Shown here in pieces: positions 48,943 to 63,900 of a stretch of DNA of 64,000 bases; position 1 is the stretch's first letter; every line of letters begins with the position of its first letter. The position numbers were made by a program, and so were the translations under genes. The DNA lies in the NCBI GenBank assembly GCA_905182985.1, contig CAJJDN010000175.1, positions 1 through 64,000 of the forward strand, read 5' to 3'. The DNA is from Paramecium sonneborni. Lineage: Eukaryota; Ciliophora; Oligohymenophorea; Peniculida; Parameciidae. The notes beneath the pieces are model-generated. The model was given only the letters and a program-made list of their open reading frames with translations. It had not been told where the DNA came from and searched no databases.

Positions 48943-51900
48943 ATGAAAACAATTATAATCTCACTTATTTTAGTGGTATCTATTGTAAGCTCAAACAGAA
49001 TATTGTCTGAGATAAGCTAAACAAGCAACAAATGGTAATTCAATCTTTTCACTTCAACGGCAGAACAAAATAGTTAATCATACCAATTAGAAGGCTAAGA
49101 ATTACTATTAATATAAAACAAGATTAGTGAAGATGGAAAAAATCAAATAATTATGAATAAATATCTAAGAGATGGTACATCATTGGATTAAACAAAAACT
49201 CTTGGAGATAAATCAAAAACTTGCTCAAAGCCTAAAGTCATTATAATCCCCAATATTGGGTTTGTTTTGGGATGGATTTAACAAACTGATTAAGATACAT
49301 CATTGAATCTTTAACTTTTTAATAATAATTTAACAAGTATTGGAGAATAAATAGAAATAAGTAAAATCAATGAAGAAATACATTGGGATCTATCTTCAGA
49401 ATATTATTACTTATACAATGTAGGAAATTATGAATTATTATTATTGTATAAAGAACCCAATAACGAAAAATCTTGGAGTGGTACAATATATAACTATAAT
49501 ACACAAAAACGTGGAGATATAATAAAATTGAGCAATTCCAAATTTATTGAAATAGCTTAGAATAATATTGGAAATATTATTTTGCTTTAAAGGGTATAAT
49601 TAAGTGTGATAAATTCTTTTTTAATAGCAACTAAACTAAATTAAAGTGGTTAAATAGTATATAGTAAGACAGTATAACATATTCAAATTTAGGCTTAATA
49701 TGAGCCTAGGTTGGTTGCATTGTCAAACAATAATTTTGTTTTATTTTATTAATAAGCTGAATAAATATATTATCAAGTTTACAATTAACATTTTGATTCG
49801 GTTTTATTCACTAGTAATTCAAAATATCAAGTATTTTAGACTCCAACATGGGAGTTTAATAATTACTTCAGAGGTGGTTAAATTTAGGTTTTGGCTTTGG
49901 AAGAAAGTGTAGTATTAGTTGGAGTTAATTATAATACTTTGAGATTTTAACTAGTTTAATTGGATAATGATTTCTTGCAATTCATTCAATAAAGAGAAAT
50001 TCATTATGAAGATCTAAATATCTATAAATTTACAATTTAAAAAACAAATTATCACACAATATTTGTTTAATGGATAAGTGGAAATCCTTTAACTTTATTA
50101 CCTGAATTCACATAAAGTTTATATCAGTCTGAATTAAATTTAAAGCTGACTTTATCAAATTGTGGAATGAATTGTGATTTATGTGAAAATAATAATTGCT
50201 CAAAATGTGATGCTGGATATATTTTAAATAATAATAAATGTTAAATAAAATGTCAAACCAATTGTATTCAATGTTCAACTAAAAACACTTGTGACTAATG
50301 TGTATCTGGATTTATTTTAAATAATAAAATGAATTGTGTTGAATAAGGTAATATTGCAACTTAAGAATTAAAAGTAAGTGTTTCAGAATTAACCTATAAA
50401 TATAACCAGTAAGTTAAGCAATTAAAAGATGGAAGTTTGCTAGTTTATTATTCAGAATATTTGAATTAATAATAAGTCTTATAATTAAGATTATTAACAA
50501 GTGACGGAGAGATAGTCTCAGCACACTAAATTAATTATTTAGGTTGGGCAGGATATGATATTACTGTTTAAAATGATACTACTGCATATTTATACACAGT
50601 GGAAAAGTCTGAAGGATATTCAGTTATAAGACAAACACAATTCAATCCAAGAACTTTTCAGTTTTCAAATGTTAAAAAGTTATAAATATAAAATTAAGGA
50701 TTTTAATATAGAGAAGATATTTAAGACACATTAAGTGTTGTCGGATTTGAAAATTCAGTCTGTTTAATTTTGAAAGGTTTGGATAGTGGAGATAACATAA
50801 ATTTAAGTCTTTTATTTTACACTTATAGTGGTGAATTATTAACCAATCAATATTTAGGATAAATATACATTACATAAAATTATTCCTTTAATGATGAAGA
50901 ATAGAGATTTGATTTTGATTACGATGATTTCTACTTTTATATTATAATATCAAGAGGATGTAGTATTTAATTGATCTAATTCAACTTGTTTGGATAGAGA
51001 ATTTATGAGGAATAGTTTTAATATAGTTTACCATATGAATGCTAAAATTTTATTAATCCATCTTTATCTAAGATATCAAATAAATTCAAGTTTATGATTG
51101 CAATTGAAATATAACAATAAATAATTGTATTTAATTGGAAAGATTCAGTTTCAATATTTTAAACAGATTATAAAATAAAAGCAAATAAACCACAGTTATT
51201 AGCATTTAGTGATAATTCATTTGTGCTTTTATATGAAGAATATGATTTAAATGATAGATTTACAACTCTTAAGTATCTAAGATATGAATTTAATGAAATT
51301 GTTGTTGATAAAATAATTAATTCACAATCAGTACTTCCTCAAGATTTAAATGTGTTAAATTAAGAGAATGAATATTTAATACTGAATTGGTTGGCTTCTA
51401 GTTCTTCTAAAATCTAAGCATCAAATCATGTTTACTTAGAAAAAATATCAATTAATGATAATTTAGTTTTGGGTTTTGGCAAGTAATGTCCAGCAAATTG
51501 TGAAAATTGTAATTTTGAGAAAGAATGTGTATCATGCAATGCTGATTATTATTTAAATGAATTAAAGAAATGCTAATTATAATGTCCATTAGGTTGTTAA
51601 ACTTGTGCCACAAAAACCTTATGTTTAGTTTGTTAGTAAGGTTATTAATTAAATCAACAAAATGTTTGTGAATAATCTCAAAAGAATACTATGGCTGTTT
51701 TAAAAGATAATATAAAAATTATTGAATCAATAGATTTAGATTTAGCACAGAATGGTAACTTATATATTAGTTGGATGGAGAGAGATGAATAAAATATTTA
51801 TAAAACATTTATTAAATAAATAGATGTTCACGGATCTCAAGTTGGAAATGATATTAAAATTAATGTATGCAGTGAATATGCATCCAAAATATATACAACC

Positions 51901-54900
51901 TCATATTTTAACATATTCTCAACAATTTGTGGAAATATTGAATATGGAGCAGAATTATTTTTACATTTCTATAATTTAAATTTTGATACTAGATTTTCAT
52001 TTTGGATTGATTCTGGAATTAGAATAATTGGACATTCCATTCATGACACTCCATACGCAATTTAAGTTGTATCAGAGAGAGAGATAATTATAGTTTATTA
52101 AATTATGAATTCGGAGAATGATGTCTATTTAAGATTCTTAAAATTATGGAAACATGATTTTGATAACACATTCTTTATATAGAATATTCAAACATTTGGA
52201 AATTACTATTAAAAATTATAAGATTTATAATTATCATTTGATCATTAATACTACTATATAACTTTTCAAAATTAAGTACAATTAGAAGATGGCTCAATTC
52301 AATTCTAAAAATAAAAAATAACAACTGATACAAATTTATATCAGATAAACAATGAATAAACTTTAGATATAAACTAGTAGTTATTAATTTTATCAAATTA
52401 AAATAAATTAGAGGTTTCTAATAATAATTTTTAGATCAATTTTATAATAAGACATGGTAATAAATAACTTTTTTAGCATACAATAAACTCTGAATCGTCA
52501 TCAATTGAACAACTAGATGTTGCTGCAACTGAATAAGGATTTTATATTGTTTGGATACAGTTATAATCTGTAATTCTAGTAAATCAACATGAAAATGAAA
52601 ATGGTGAAATTTGGGAAGAATATTTTGAATTACCTCCAAAAAGATAAATAAAAGCTTAAGGATTTTATAACAATGGAACTCAAATAACTGATATTTAGGA
52701 TTTAATATAATCAAGTAATATGCCAAACAAAATATTTGTTTAATCTGTAAGGAATAATTAATTATTTGTGATTTGGTAGGATTAAGATGAAACAGGATAA
52801 AAATTACTTGCTACAAGATATAATAAGATGCTTTAGTTATTATCTTTGAATACTGTTTTATGTTAGACTCATTGTGATTTTTGTTAAACATCAAATAGTT
52901 GTGCTAAATGTTCTTAAGGTTACTATTATAATACTGAATAATCGTAATGTTAATTAATTTGTCCATCAAATTGTTAAGTTTGTTCGCTTAAAGATACTTG
53001 TGATATTTGTCAACCCAATTATTATTTAATAAATGATTAATGCATATATGATATTGAGAAATAGTCAGAAAGAGTTCTGGCTAATGTTGAAGATTCGACA
53101 ATTACAAGAGTATCAATGAGTACATTCTCAGATAATGGATTTGTTGTAGTTTGGAATGATAATCAAAATGGAAAATAAACTTTATTTATGTAGCTTTTTA
53201 ATAATTTCAAAGAAGAAGAAGGACTATTTCCGTTGAGTGGAGATAATGATAGATTATATGCTTAAGTAGAAGTCTTAGATGGAGATCTAATTGCTTTGGC
53301 TTGGTTTGAAGGACAATGTTCAGATACTTGTAGACTTTAATTATAAATATTTGATAGATTTGGAACTATTTAAACTAATGAATTTACTATTGCATTTGTG
53401 ACATTACCACCTTTAGGAAAATAATCTCCTGTTGTAATTAAAAGATATGATAGAACATTAATAATTGCATTCATTACTTATGAACTTGGTAAAACTGTTG
53501 GTTATTCTACTATATATGAATAAGACACTCAAACAGTACAAGGCAATTAATTAATTGATCAAGACAATAATGTTGATAACTTACAAATCATATCAAAGAA
53601 TGGTTATTATCATGGTATTTTGTATGTGAGAAATAATAATGAATTGATACTTCAAAATTCATTTACAGTAGAATGTTGGGCTTATTATTATTGGGGAGTA
53701 TATGGTTGTGGATATAATTAAATTTTATCAATACTTTCATCAGAAAACAGAATTCAATAGACTTCTGTTGTAATGAGATTAGACAACTATTTCATCATAA
53801 CATGGGTTGAAAAGACAAATAAAAATGGATTCTTAATAGATAAAACTTATTTTACTCGTTGTTGGCATGCTGGATGTGAAAACAAAAAAGAATTAATAAC
53901 TAATACATTTGATGAAACCTATTTACCTTAGTTAGTTGGATAATATGGGTAATTTGGTTAATATAGATATTCAATTATATATGGAACTCAAGACTATTTA
54001 TCTCACATCAGATAAATGATAAAATTATAATCATTTTTCGATTATGAATCAGTTGAAAGAACAATTTAAATTAGCATTTAATCTCAAATAATAAAACAAT
54101 TAGTAACATTCGAATTTGCAAACGGTGATGTATTTATTCTTACTGTTGGATAAACAGGTGAATCAACTAATCAAATTTTAATGAATATAGTTAATTTATT
54201 TGGTGATTAATAAAAGTTAATTGGTCATCCTAATTGTTAGTAACATTGTTAAAGATGTGATGCCAGTTTAACATGTTTTAATTGCAATATTGGTTACAAT
54301 TTAATTGATGGTCAATGTCAAAGATAATGTGATAAAAATTGTCGCATTTGTGATCCTTATTGGGATATCAATTTATTGTAATGTTATGAATGTGAATTTG
54401 GATATTAATTAAACAATTTCTAACAATGTTTGCCAACTGATACTAGTATTATTTAATCATTAATTAATACTTATTAAAGTGGTAACTAATATGGATAAAG
54501 AGTTGCTACATTAAGTAATTATCAATCTATTGTTGTTTGGAATAGTGAAAATCAAGACAAAAATGGAAAATCAATCTATATGCAATTATATGACTAATAA
54601 ATGAGTAAGATTGGAAGTGAAACACTTGTTACTAAAGATAACATTGGTATACAAGAAGAGCCAGATATTGTAGCACTACCAAATAATTAGTTTATAATAA
54701 TTTGGAAAGATAATCATTCAAATACAGGAAGAAGAATTCTAATGTAGAGATTCACATTAGCATTAGAAAGAGTTGGTGATGAAATTGTTGTTTATGATTC
54801 TTTAACTGATATTGTTACAACAGATTAATAAAAAATAAATTATGTAGAAGCACATCATTAAATTGTGATTACAGAAAGAGGCTAAATATCAATTTTATTA

Positions 54901-57900
54901 TTTTTATAATAATCAAGTAACATCTTTGACATTAAACTAAAACAATATAATACTGATTATTAAGAAATCACATCAAAATTAATTGGTCAAACTCTATCTT
55001 AAGAATAAACCTCAATTTCTACTATAAATACTTTATTGCTTTTAACATGGAAATCTAAAGAAGGAATAAGAGTGATCTTTGTAAATGAATATGGGTCAAG
55101 TGTAAATGGATTGTTAATCCAAAGTACTTCTTCACATAGTTATCCATCAATAATAGCAATATCTGAAAATGAAATTTTAATTAGTTGTGTAGGTACTAAA
55201 TACAATTAATTATTAATTTATAAATAAAACTTAGAATTAACATTAAATGAAAACCCAAAAGTTATTTAATTAGATTACTAAATTTAGGATGTAAATTTAT
55301 TGAGGATTAATTCTGGCTATGTCATAGCATTTAAGCAAAAAAAATAAACCCCTCAATATTAAAGTGATTTGATTAATTTATTAATATTTGATAACAACGA
55401 TAATTAGATACAATCAAATAGTATACAAGTTAATGATTATTATGGATTAATTAGAGATATCAGGATGGCTAGTTTATCAAATGATGAATTCATAATTACA
55501 TGGACCTAAATAATCAATAACATTAATGGAGGACCAATAAATGAAAGAAATATTTAAGATTAAAGTGGAAATGGAGTTTATGTTAAGAGATTTAATATGG
55601 CAGGCTAAGTTTAATCTATTGAAAACATAGTTTGTTAAAGTTATTGTAAATAATGCAGTAAATCAAACTTATGTGAAGCATGTAGTGATGGTTATTAATT
55701 TGATGAATAGAAATTAATTTGTTTACCAATATGCTAATCAAATTGTAATTACTGCACCAAATTCTTGGGATAATATAAGAGTTATTGTTAGTCTTGTAAA
55801 GAAGGTTTCATTATTAATGAATTAGGAGATTGTGTTAAATAACAAGAATAAAAAGTTTCATAGCTTTATTAATTTGATGGAGGAGATTTTAGAGTATCTC
55901 AAATTTTGACTTTATCAAATGGAAATATAGTGGTCATCTATTATATGAATTATGGAGATGTTATTTTTATTGATATTATTGATAATGCTGGTTAAGTTAT
56001 TGTTTAAAGAAAATAGTTAGAGGGTTCTTGTTGTAAAAGATTAACAAAAGCAACTGCTTTAACTAATGGCAATTTTGCTGTTGTTTAAAGATCATTTGAA
56101 ATGTATTATGATGGGGGATTTTAATTATTTATTTTTGATTCTGAAGGAAGGATTATAAAATCAGATTTATTGTTTTATCCTAATTATTGGGGATATCCTG
56201 AGTTTTGGAGAAATCAAAATTTATTATAGATCAACTCTTTGTCTGATGGAGGATTTGTTTTGTTATTTGTTACTAATAGTAATTAAGCTGCACCTTTATA
56301 TAATCCATAATTGCATCTAAGAATTTATAGTAAAGAATATTATCTTGTTAGAAGTGATATCATCATTTAAACCTATTTCAATAGAGGTGACAATTATTAT
56401 TATTATTGGGATTATTGGTATTATTATTAATATTACAGCAATGCATAAAGTTAAGCAATAACTGTATTAGAAAGTGTGAACTCAATTATTATTTCTTTTG
56501 GCACTCATCTTTATAATAATTGGGATGAGAATAAAAATAATATTTAGATGTTTGTTTATAGCAAAGAAGGTTAATTCATATTAAATAAGCAAATAGATAT
56601 ACCTAATAATGATTGGTGGATTGCTGGATATACTCCTAGATTCTTTTTATTTGAAATTGAATTAAACAAGTTCTTGTTAATTTATTTTAATAATAGATAA
56701 GTATTTGGATAATATTATGATGAGAAGTTCAATCTTTAAGTTGAGAAATCTATAAATTTAGAATCTTCCAATTATAATCATTGTTATGGATGTTGTATAG
56801 GATGTTGGGATTATATTAGTAGTCAAGTTGCTTTAATTAAAAACGTTATTGTCATAACCAATAAACCTAATCCCATTGAACTTTACATTTCCTCTTATAA
56901 TTTGAATTTCAATGCAATAACTTCCCCATTTAAAGTATCAAATGATAAATTTGATTATGGGGATTACTATAGACATTCACATCATTTAATTAACTATTAG
57001 CTTGAGACTTTATTATTAGCATAAACATTTTATTATTAAGGAAATAGATACATGATGTTAGATAAGTTTGATAAAAATTGTAATAAAATTAAATAATGGA
57101 CTGGATGTGATGATTAATGTTTGGAATGTGCAGAAAATAATAAACAATGTCTGACATGTAAGAATGGTTATTTTGTTGATGAAAATAGAAAATGCAAACA
57201 AAATTGTGATATTTAATCTTGTCTGTATTGTGAAAATATTGGTTCATAAGCCCAATTTTGTCGTGTATGTTAAGATGGTTATTAATTAAAAGATAATATT
57301 GAATGTGTATAAATAGACAATTCAAGAATTAAAGAAACAAAACTTTCATCAAGTGGTCATGCTGCATAGAATACTCCTAGAATTAAAGCACTTTAAGATG
57401 GTAGAATACTATTGGTTAGTTTAAGTTAAAATTATAGAATATTGGGATAGTTTTACAATTCAATAGGAGAAGCAGTAGGAGATTAAATAGTATTATTGGA
57501 AGAAGATGGAATCAATCATTTTGATTTTGCAGTTTCACCTAATTAAGATTAAATTGTAATAGCATGGGTGAGTAATACATAACTCAATGCAAAAGCTCTT
57601 AAATTTAATATCGATCTGCAAACAGAAAACAATTAATAAATAATAATTGTTGATTATATTCATTAATATGGAATCTAATAAATTACAGTAGAATATTTAT
57701 AGAATAATTCTTTTGTTTGTGTTTTATTTGGAGATTATAGGAGTTGGATAAGAACAATAAATGAATTTAATGAACCATAAAATATTTAATAATTTTACTA
57801 AAATTATTATACATAATGTGATTACTGGGGAAACTGTTATTATTGTGATCTATATTCATGTTACTATTGTGGTTGGTATTAATGTTATGGAAATCCATAC

Positions 57901-60900
57901 TATTACTATTACGGATATTATGGATATTGGTATCGTCCAGATATCTAACAGCGTTACATAGATTATTTCACTGCAAGTTATGAAAGAGAACCAAGTGTAT
58001 TGATCACTCAAAATTATATTGTGGTAGCTTCTGCTGACTTTACTAGTATATAATTAGCAACATTTGATTTAAATGGAAATTTATTGTTTTAGAACAATCT
58101 TCAGTATTAAAATTTGTATATGTATGCAGCCGCTTATTAACCATCAATCGCATAATTAGAGAATGGTAAGATTGTAATAGCATGGAAAGATATTTTAATA
58201 TAATACAATAATCTTCATGAATAATAAGTTGAATCTTACAAATAAACAGTGATTGCATATACTATTACAGATGAATCATTCCAAAATATATAAATAAAAT
58301 ATATTGGAATGGATTATGTATAAGAGGAAAGACCAGACGTTGCTGCAATTTCTAATGGTTTTGCTATTTCATGGTCTGGAAGAAGTGAAAGAAATAATTA
58401 AAATATAGATCTAAGAATAGCTTACTTTGATCTTTATGGAAATCTGTAAACTGGATTCATTCCTGTAAGTTCCATTTGTAGTAGACCAATCAATTCTTAA
58501 ATTTCAAAACTTAATGATGGATCTGTATTTGTATCTTGGTATCAAGATAATGATATTTATGTTTAAAAATTAGATAGGAATGGAGTATTGTATCCCTTAC
58601 CATAACCAATTAGTTGTCCTTAATATTGTAATAAATGCAATAAAGATTTTTGTTTAGAATGTTTCATAGGATATGAATTAAATAGTTCATAGCAATGTCA
58701 ATTAATAATAATAGAACCTTAATGTTGGGCAGAAAATTGTTAAATTTGTGAATTTGGAGGTTAAAGATGTATGTTGTGTAAAGAAGGTTACTTCCTTGAA
58801 GAACAATTTAATATCTGTTCCTAAATAGATAATGCTGCAAACAAAGAATATTTATTAGCAAAATCTAATGTCATTAACGACCATTCTACTGCTATAGTAT
58901 AAGTAGATAATGGAATAATAATACATTTATGGTTAGATGTCAAAGAGAATGAGTATGTCTTAAAAGGATCCACTTATAATCAATCTGGAAGCTAATTTAT
59001 TGATAAAAAAGAAGTATAAGTTTTACCAAAAGATGTCTACATGTAAGTGAAATCATAAAACTCAAATATTATTGTCCTCATTTACAATCAAGAAATAAGT
59101 AGCATATATATATTAAATTCAAATTTGGAAGTTGTCAATCCAAAAGTAGATATTTAAGATATCATAAAACAAGAATTCAGCATTTCATTTGAATGGTGGA
59201 ATTAGAAATTAAATAATTACAATTATGGTTTTGTTATTGAAATTACTGGTATTAAATAGTAAATCATAAATTAATTTTCTCTAAATCCTGAAATTAAAAG
59301 ATGTACAGTAACAAAGATCTTTGTATTTGATTTCAGCGTATAATTAACAACCTAACCATTTGGATTTTATATGGATGGATAACCATCAACTGGAATAGTA
59401 GATCAAGACAATTAATGCAAGATTTCATAAGTTCATGATGTACTTTATGATAATAAAATCTATGTTTTAGTTTCTAGAAGTGATTTAAATAGGTAGAAAA
59501 TTTAAGCTTATGATTATAATGGAGAAAAAATTAGAGAGAGTTTTATTGATTAATGGAATTGGTATGGCTGGGATTGGTGGTATTATTAAGCTTAATTAAA
59601 ATTATATAGATTAAATGAATTTTAGATATTAATAGTTGGTAGGGAAGGAAAAGGAATAAAAATAAACAGTGAAAACTTCTTAGATGAAGGAATAGCTGAC
59701 TATTATTACAATTTCTATTACTATTGTATAGATCAAGAATTTTTTAAGATCTCATCTGATGAACATTTATAATTAGTCTAACAGGAATTTGGATTAGTTA
59801 GTAGATGGATGTATTCAGTAAATCCCTATTATTATTTTGGAAACTAAAGATTTGTATCTAGATCAGCAGTGAAACAATAATCATTTAATGTTTTAAGACT
59901 ATAAAATGGATAATAATTATTTAGTTGGATAGAGGCAGCAAATAATTAAAATAAAGGTTCTATTATGATAGTAAGATTAAATCAGAATAGAGAGTTAGAT
60001 TCTTTTTAGAATTACTAATGTTTATCAAACTGTAATAAATGTTCAAATGATTATACTTGTGAGTTTTGTAATGATCATTATGAAAATATCAACAATGTTG
60101 AATGTAGAGTAATATGTCCATCTTTATGTGAAATATGCTATGAGCCAACAACTTGTTAAGTTTGTTAAGAGAATGCATATTTAAATGATAATGGTTAATG
60201 TTATGTACCTGAAACACCATAAATAGAAATATCAATACCAATAAAGAGATCAGATGATTAGTTAAATCCAAGAGTAGCTTCCTTTATTGATGGTAGCTTT
60301 GTTATTGTATGGTAATCTGAAAATCAAGATGGCGATGGTTATGGTATATATGTTTAGAAATTCAATTCATAAATAGAAAAAATAGGTGATGAAATTAGAG
60401 TCAATGTTAATATTCTTAATAATCAATATTATCCTGATATAACAATTCTTGAAAATCAAAATGTTATTATTGTATGGGCTGATGGCAATATTGAAACATA
60501 AGCAACTCTATATTATTAGAGATTTAGTTAAGACTTATAAAGAATTGGAACTCCTGTAATTATCGATAACATAAAAGTGTAATATATTTAATAATATGAT
60601 ACTCCTTTTGTTGTTCAAAGTTTACCATTAAATAAATTTGTGATTTGTTGGATAAATAGTGTAGATTGGATGTCAAATCTATATGTTAGTTTAATAGATT
60701 CTAATGGAGTTTAAGTAAATACATTCAGTTTAAATTATCCAGATTAAGTAAGAGAAGTTGTTATAGCATCTAATAGTCTTAACTTTGTTGTCATAACAAA
60801 ATATAAATGTCAACTTAGAGCTATAGTTTTTAATCTTGATGGAAATCAATAATAATCTTCAGATTTATGGCCTGGATGTTCAACATCAGCAGGTATAACG

Positions 60901-63900
60901 GCTAATTCTTTAGGAGAATACATTGTTACTTATATAGAAGCAGGAAGTGTTGTAGTTCAATAATATAATAGTCAATTTGGTTTAATCAATACTACACCTA
61001 AATTAGATTAGGATGGAGGTTTTGATTCTGAGGCTGATAATCCAGACGTTATTACTCTAAATGGAGATAAAATAGTTGTAGTCTGGTAAAATAATGATAG
61101 ATGGGCAACACCAAGATCAAGAAAGTTAAAAATGTAAATACTTGATAATGCTGGAGTAACAATTTCAGATGTTAAAGAAGTAAATTTATTAACAACATAT
61201 GCTTAATTACCATAACTTTCTTTATTGAATAATGATGAATTCATTGTTGTTTGGTAAGGAGTTCATTAAAAATCACTTATTGATTCAGAATATGGAATTT
61301 ATCTTATGAGATTCAATCATGATGGTATTAAAACAAATCCAAGTGTTCCAATATGTCCAGATAAATGTGAAAAATGTTAAGAATCTAAAACATGTTTCAA
61401 ATGTCAACTTGATTATGAACTTGTTAATAATCAATGTAAACCAAAATGTCCGTAAAACTGTTCATTCTGTGATACATCTAATATTTGTGACATTTGTTAA
61501 CCAGGATTTGAATTGAATACAGTTGGAAATTGTCTATATATTAATCCAGATCCACTTCCTGGAATTGTTCCATTCCCATAATCTCCTATTAGAGAATATC
61601 CTAGTTTCAAATCTATTTAAAAATATGGAAGTACTTCTGTTTTAATTTATGGAGCATCTATTATTTAACGTGACTCTAAAAATTATTTAGATGTTAATTT
61701 GATTTTAATTAGTGAAATAGACAATTCAAATAGTAGTTTCAATTCAATGATAGAAATTGATGGAGAATGGTTAAACATTTATAATTCTGATATTCTAGTA
61801 GTGGATGATGAAATAATCATTTATTGGACTGAATAATCTTATAGTGTTAATAGAATACAATTAAAATAATTAAGATTAAATTCAAATCTTATATAATAAG
61901 GATTAGAAACTATCGATTCATTTGATTTCAATTGGAATGAGCATATCAACAGAAAAGTTTATCTATTTTATTTCAATTCAAATTACTATATTTTCCATTC
62001 TGTCCTTAATATTTATGGTTAATATGAATTTTATGCACACATTATTGATAAACAAGGCCTTTTTGTAAAAGTTGCACTTTCAAAATTAGGTGACACATAT
62101 AACATAATTTAAAGAAAGCAAATCTTAATAGTTAATAATGAATTTATAGTAGTAGATTACTAATTAGAGATAAGATGGTTTAAATTTGACTAAAATTTGT
62201 AATTATAAGGTAATTTTATTTCGACTCAATATTTCTAAGGAGGTGTTGATTATAGTTCAATAACAATAGAATATTTGCCAAACTAACAATATGTATGTGC
62301 TTGGAGATCAAGGGATCAATAATACACATAAATGAATTATATCTATTACAGATTTTTAACTTTAGACTTTTAATTTACTAGTGAGGAATAAAAAGTTATA
62401 GCTTCTAATAATGTAATTTAGAACCCTTAGATAGTAGTAACAAATGAGAGGTTTTATATAATTTGGAATTAAGAATCAATTGTTTCTAGTATGATAAATT
62501 GCAAATAATATGATTTATTTGGGAATTATATAAATGAAATCCAAAAATTAAATAGATTAGATAATAATGTATAATTCTACACAGGAACAAATATTAGTGA
62601 TGATAATATAGTCATAATCTGGATTTCATATTCTTCGACAATATGGGAATATCAATACTATATTGCGAAAGTTGGTCCATCTGGTAGAATGCCAATTGGT
62701 GGTGGTGAGTCATTTATTTGTCCAACTGGATGTGAAAAATGTTAAAATGAATATTCTTGTGCTTAATGTCTTTCAGGCTATTTTTATGATTCTATAAAAT
62801 ACAAATGTTATTTACCTTGTACAAACAACTGTAAAGATTGTTTATCCGAACTTGGTATTTGCAAGGTTTGTAATGAAGGATACAAATTAACAAATAATAA
62901 TTGCGATTAAAATATTTGTTAATAAGGATGTTAACTTTGTGATGAACTGTAAAATTGCTTAAAATGTAATGCTGGTTTTGAAGCTCTTGATAAATATACA
63001 TGCAAATATTATTGTGATGTAAATTGTGAAGTTTGTGGTGAAGATAAATGTAATTAATGTAAAGAGTCTTATTATTGGAGTGACTAAGATAAACTATGTG
63101 TTGATATCACAATTTACATTTATTAGACAACTAAAGATTAACCATTAAAGGCAGTATTTGAGAGTAAGGATTATGTACTTATGTGGTATGAAACTGGATC
63201 TAATGAAGGAATTTATATCTAATTATATAGAAGTAATGGAAAACCAGTTGGTAGACCTACTAAAGTTAATGAAGAAGATCTTTTAGGAACAAGAAGATTG
63301 TTATAATAAAGTAATAATTTTGATGTTAGATTATTCGCTGATTTGACTGCTATTAAGAATGAATTAGTAGTTTTATGGGTTGATTAAACTTAAGGAGATC
63401 TAATGAAAGTTAAATTTAAGAAATTCGATAATAATAATAAATAACTATCTTCCACAATTACCATAAGTGAATAACCTAAATAAAATTTAACTAGCATGGC
63501 AGCACCATGTATAATTAAACCAACAACTAATAATTAATTTGTTATTGGATGGTTTAATAAATAGGAAGAGAATTTGAAATAAACAGCAACAATGTTCATT
63601 TAATCTTTTAACACTTAATTAATACCTATTGGTACAAAATCTGCTTTTTAGAATGCTGATTTCACAAAAATCCCATTAATTTAAGCCTCTGAAAATGGAG
63701 ATGTCTATATCACTTATACAAGTCAAGGATATACTTATTTGGCTTAGATGTCTTAAGATGGAGAATAAAAAAATGATCCAATCATAGTATCCCATGTTTA
63801 TTAAACTATCAAATCAACAAACTTAGATGATGGAAATATGGTATATGTATTTGAATCTTAAAGCACAAATGTATCACCTCCATAATTTGTATTATCTTAT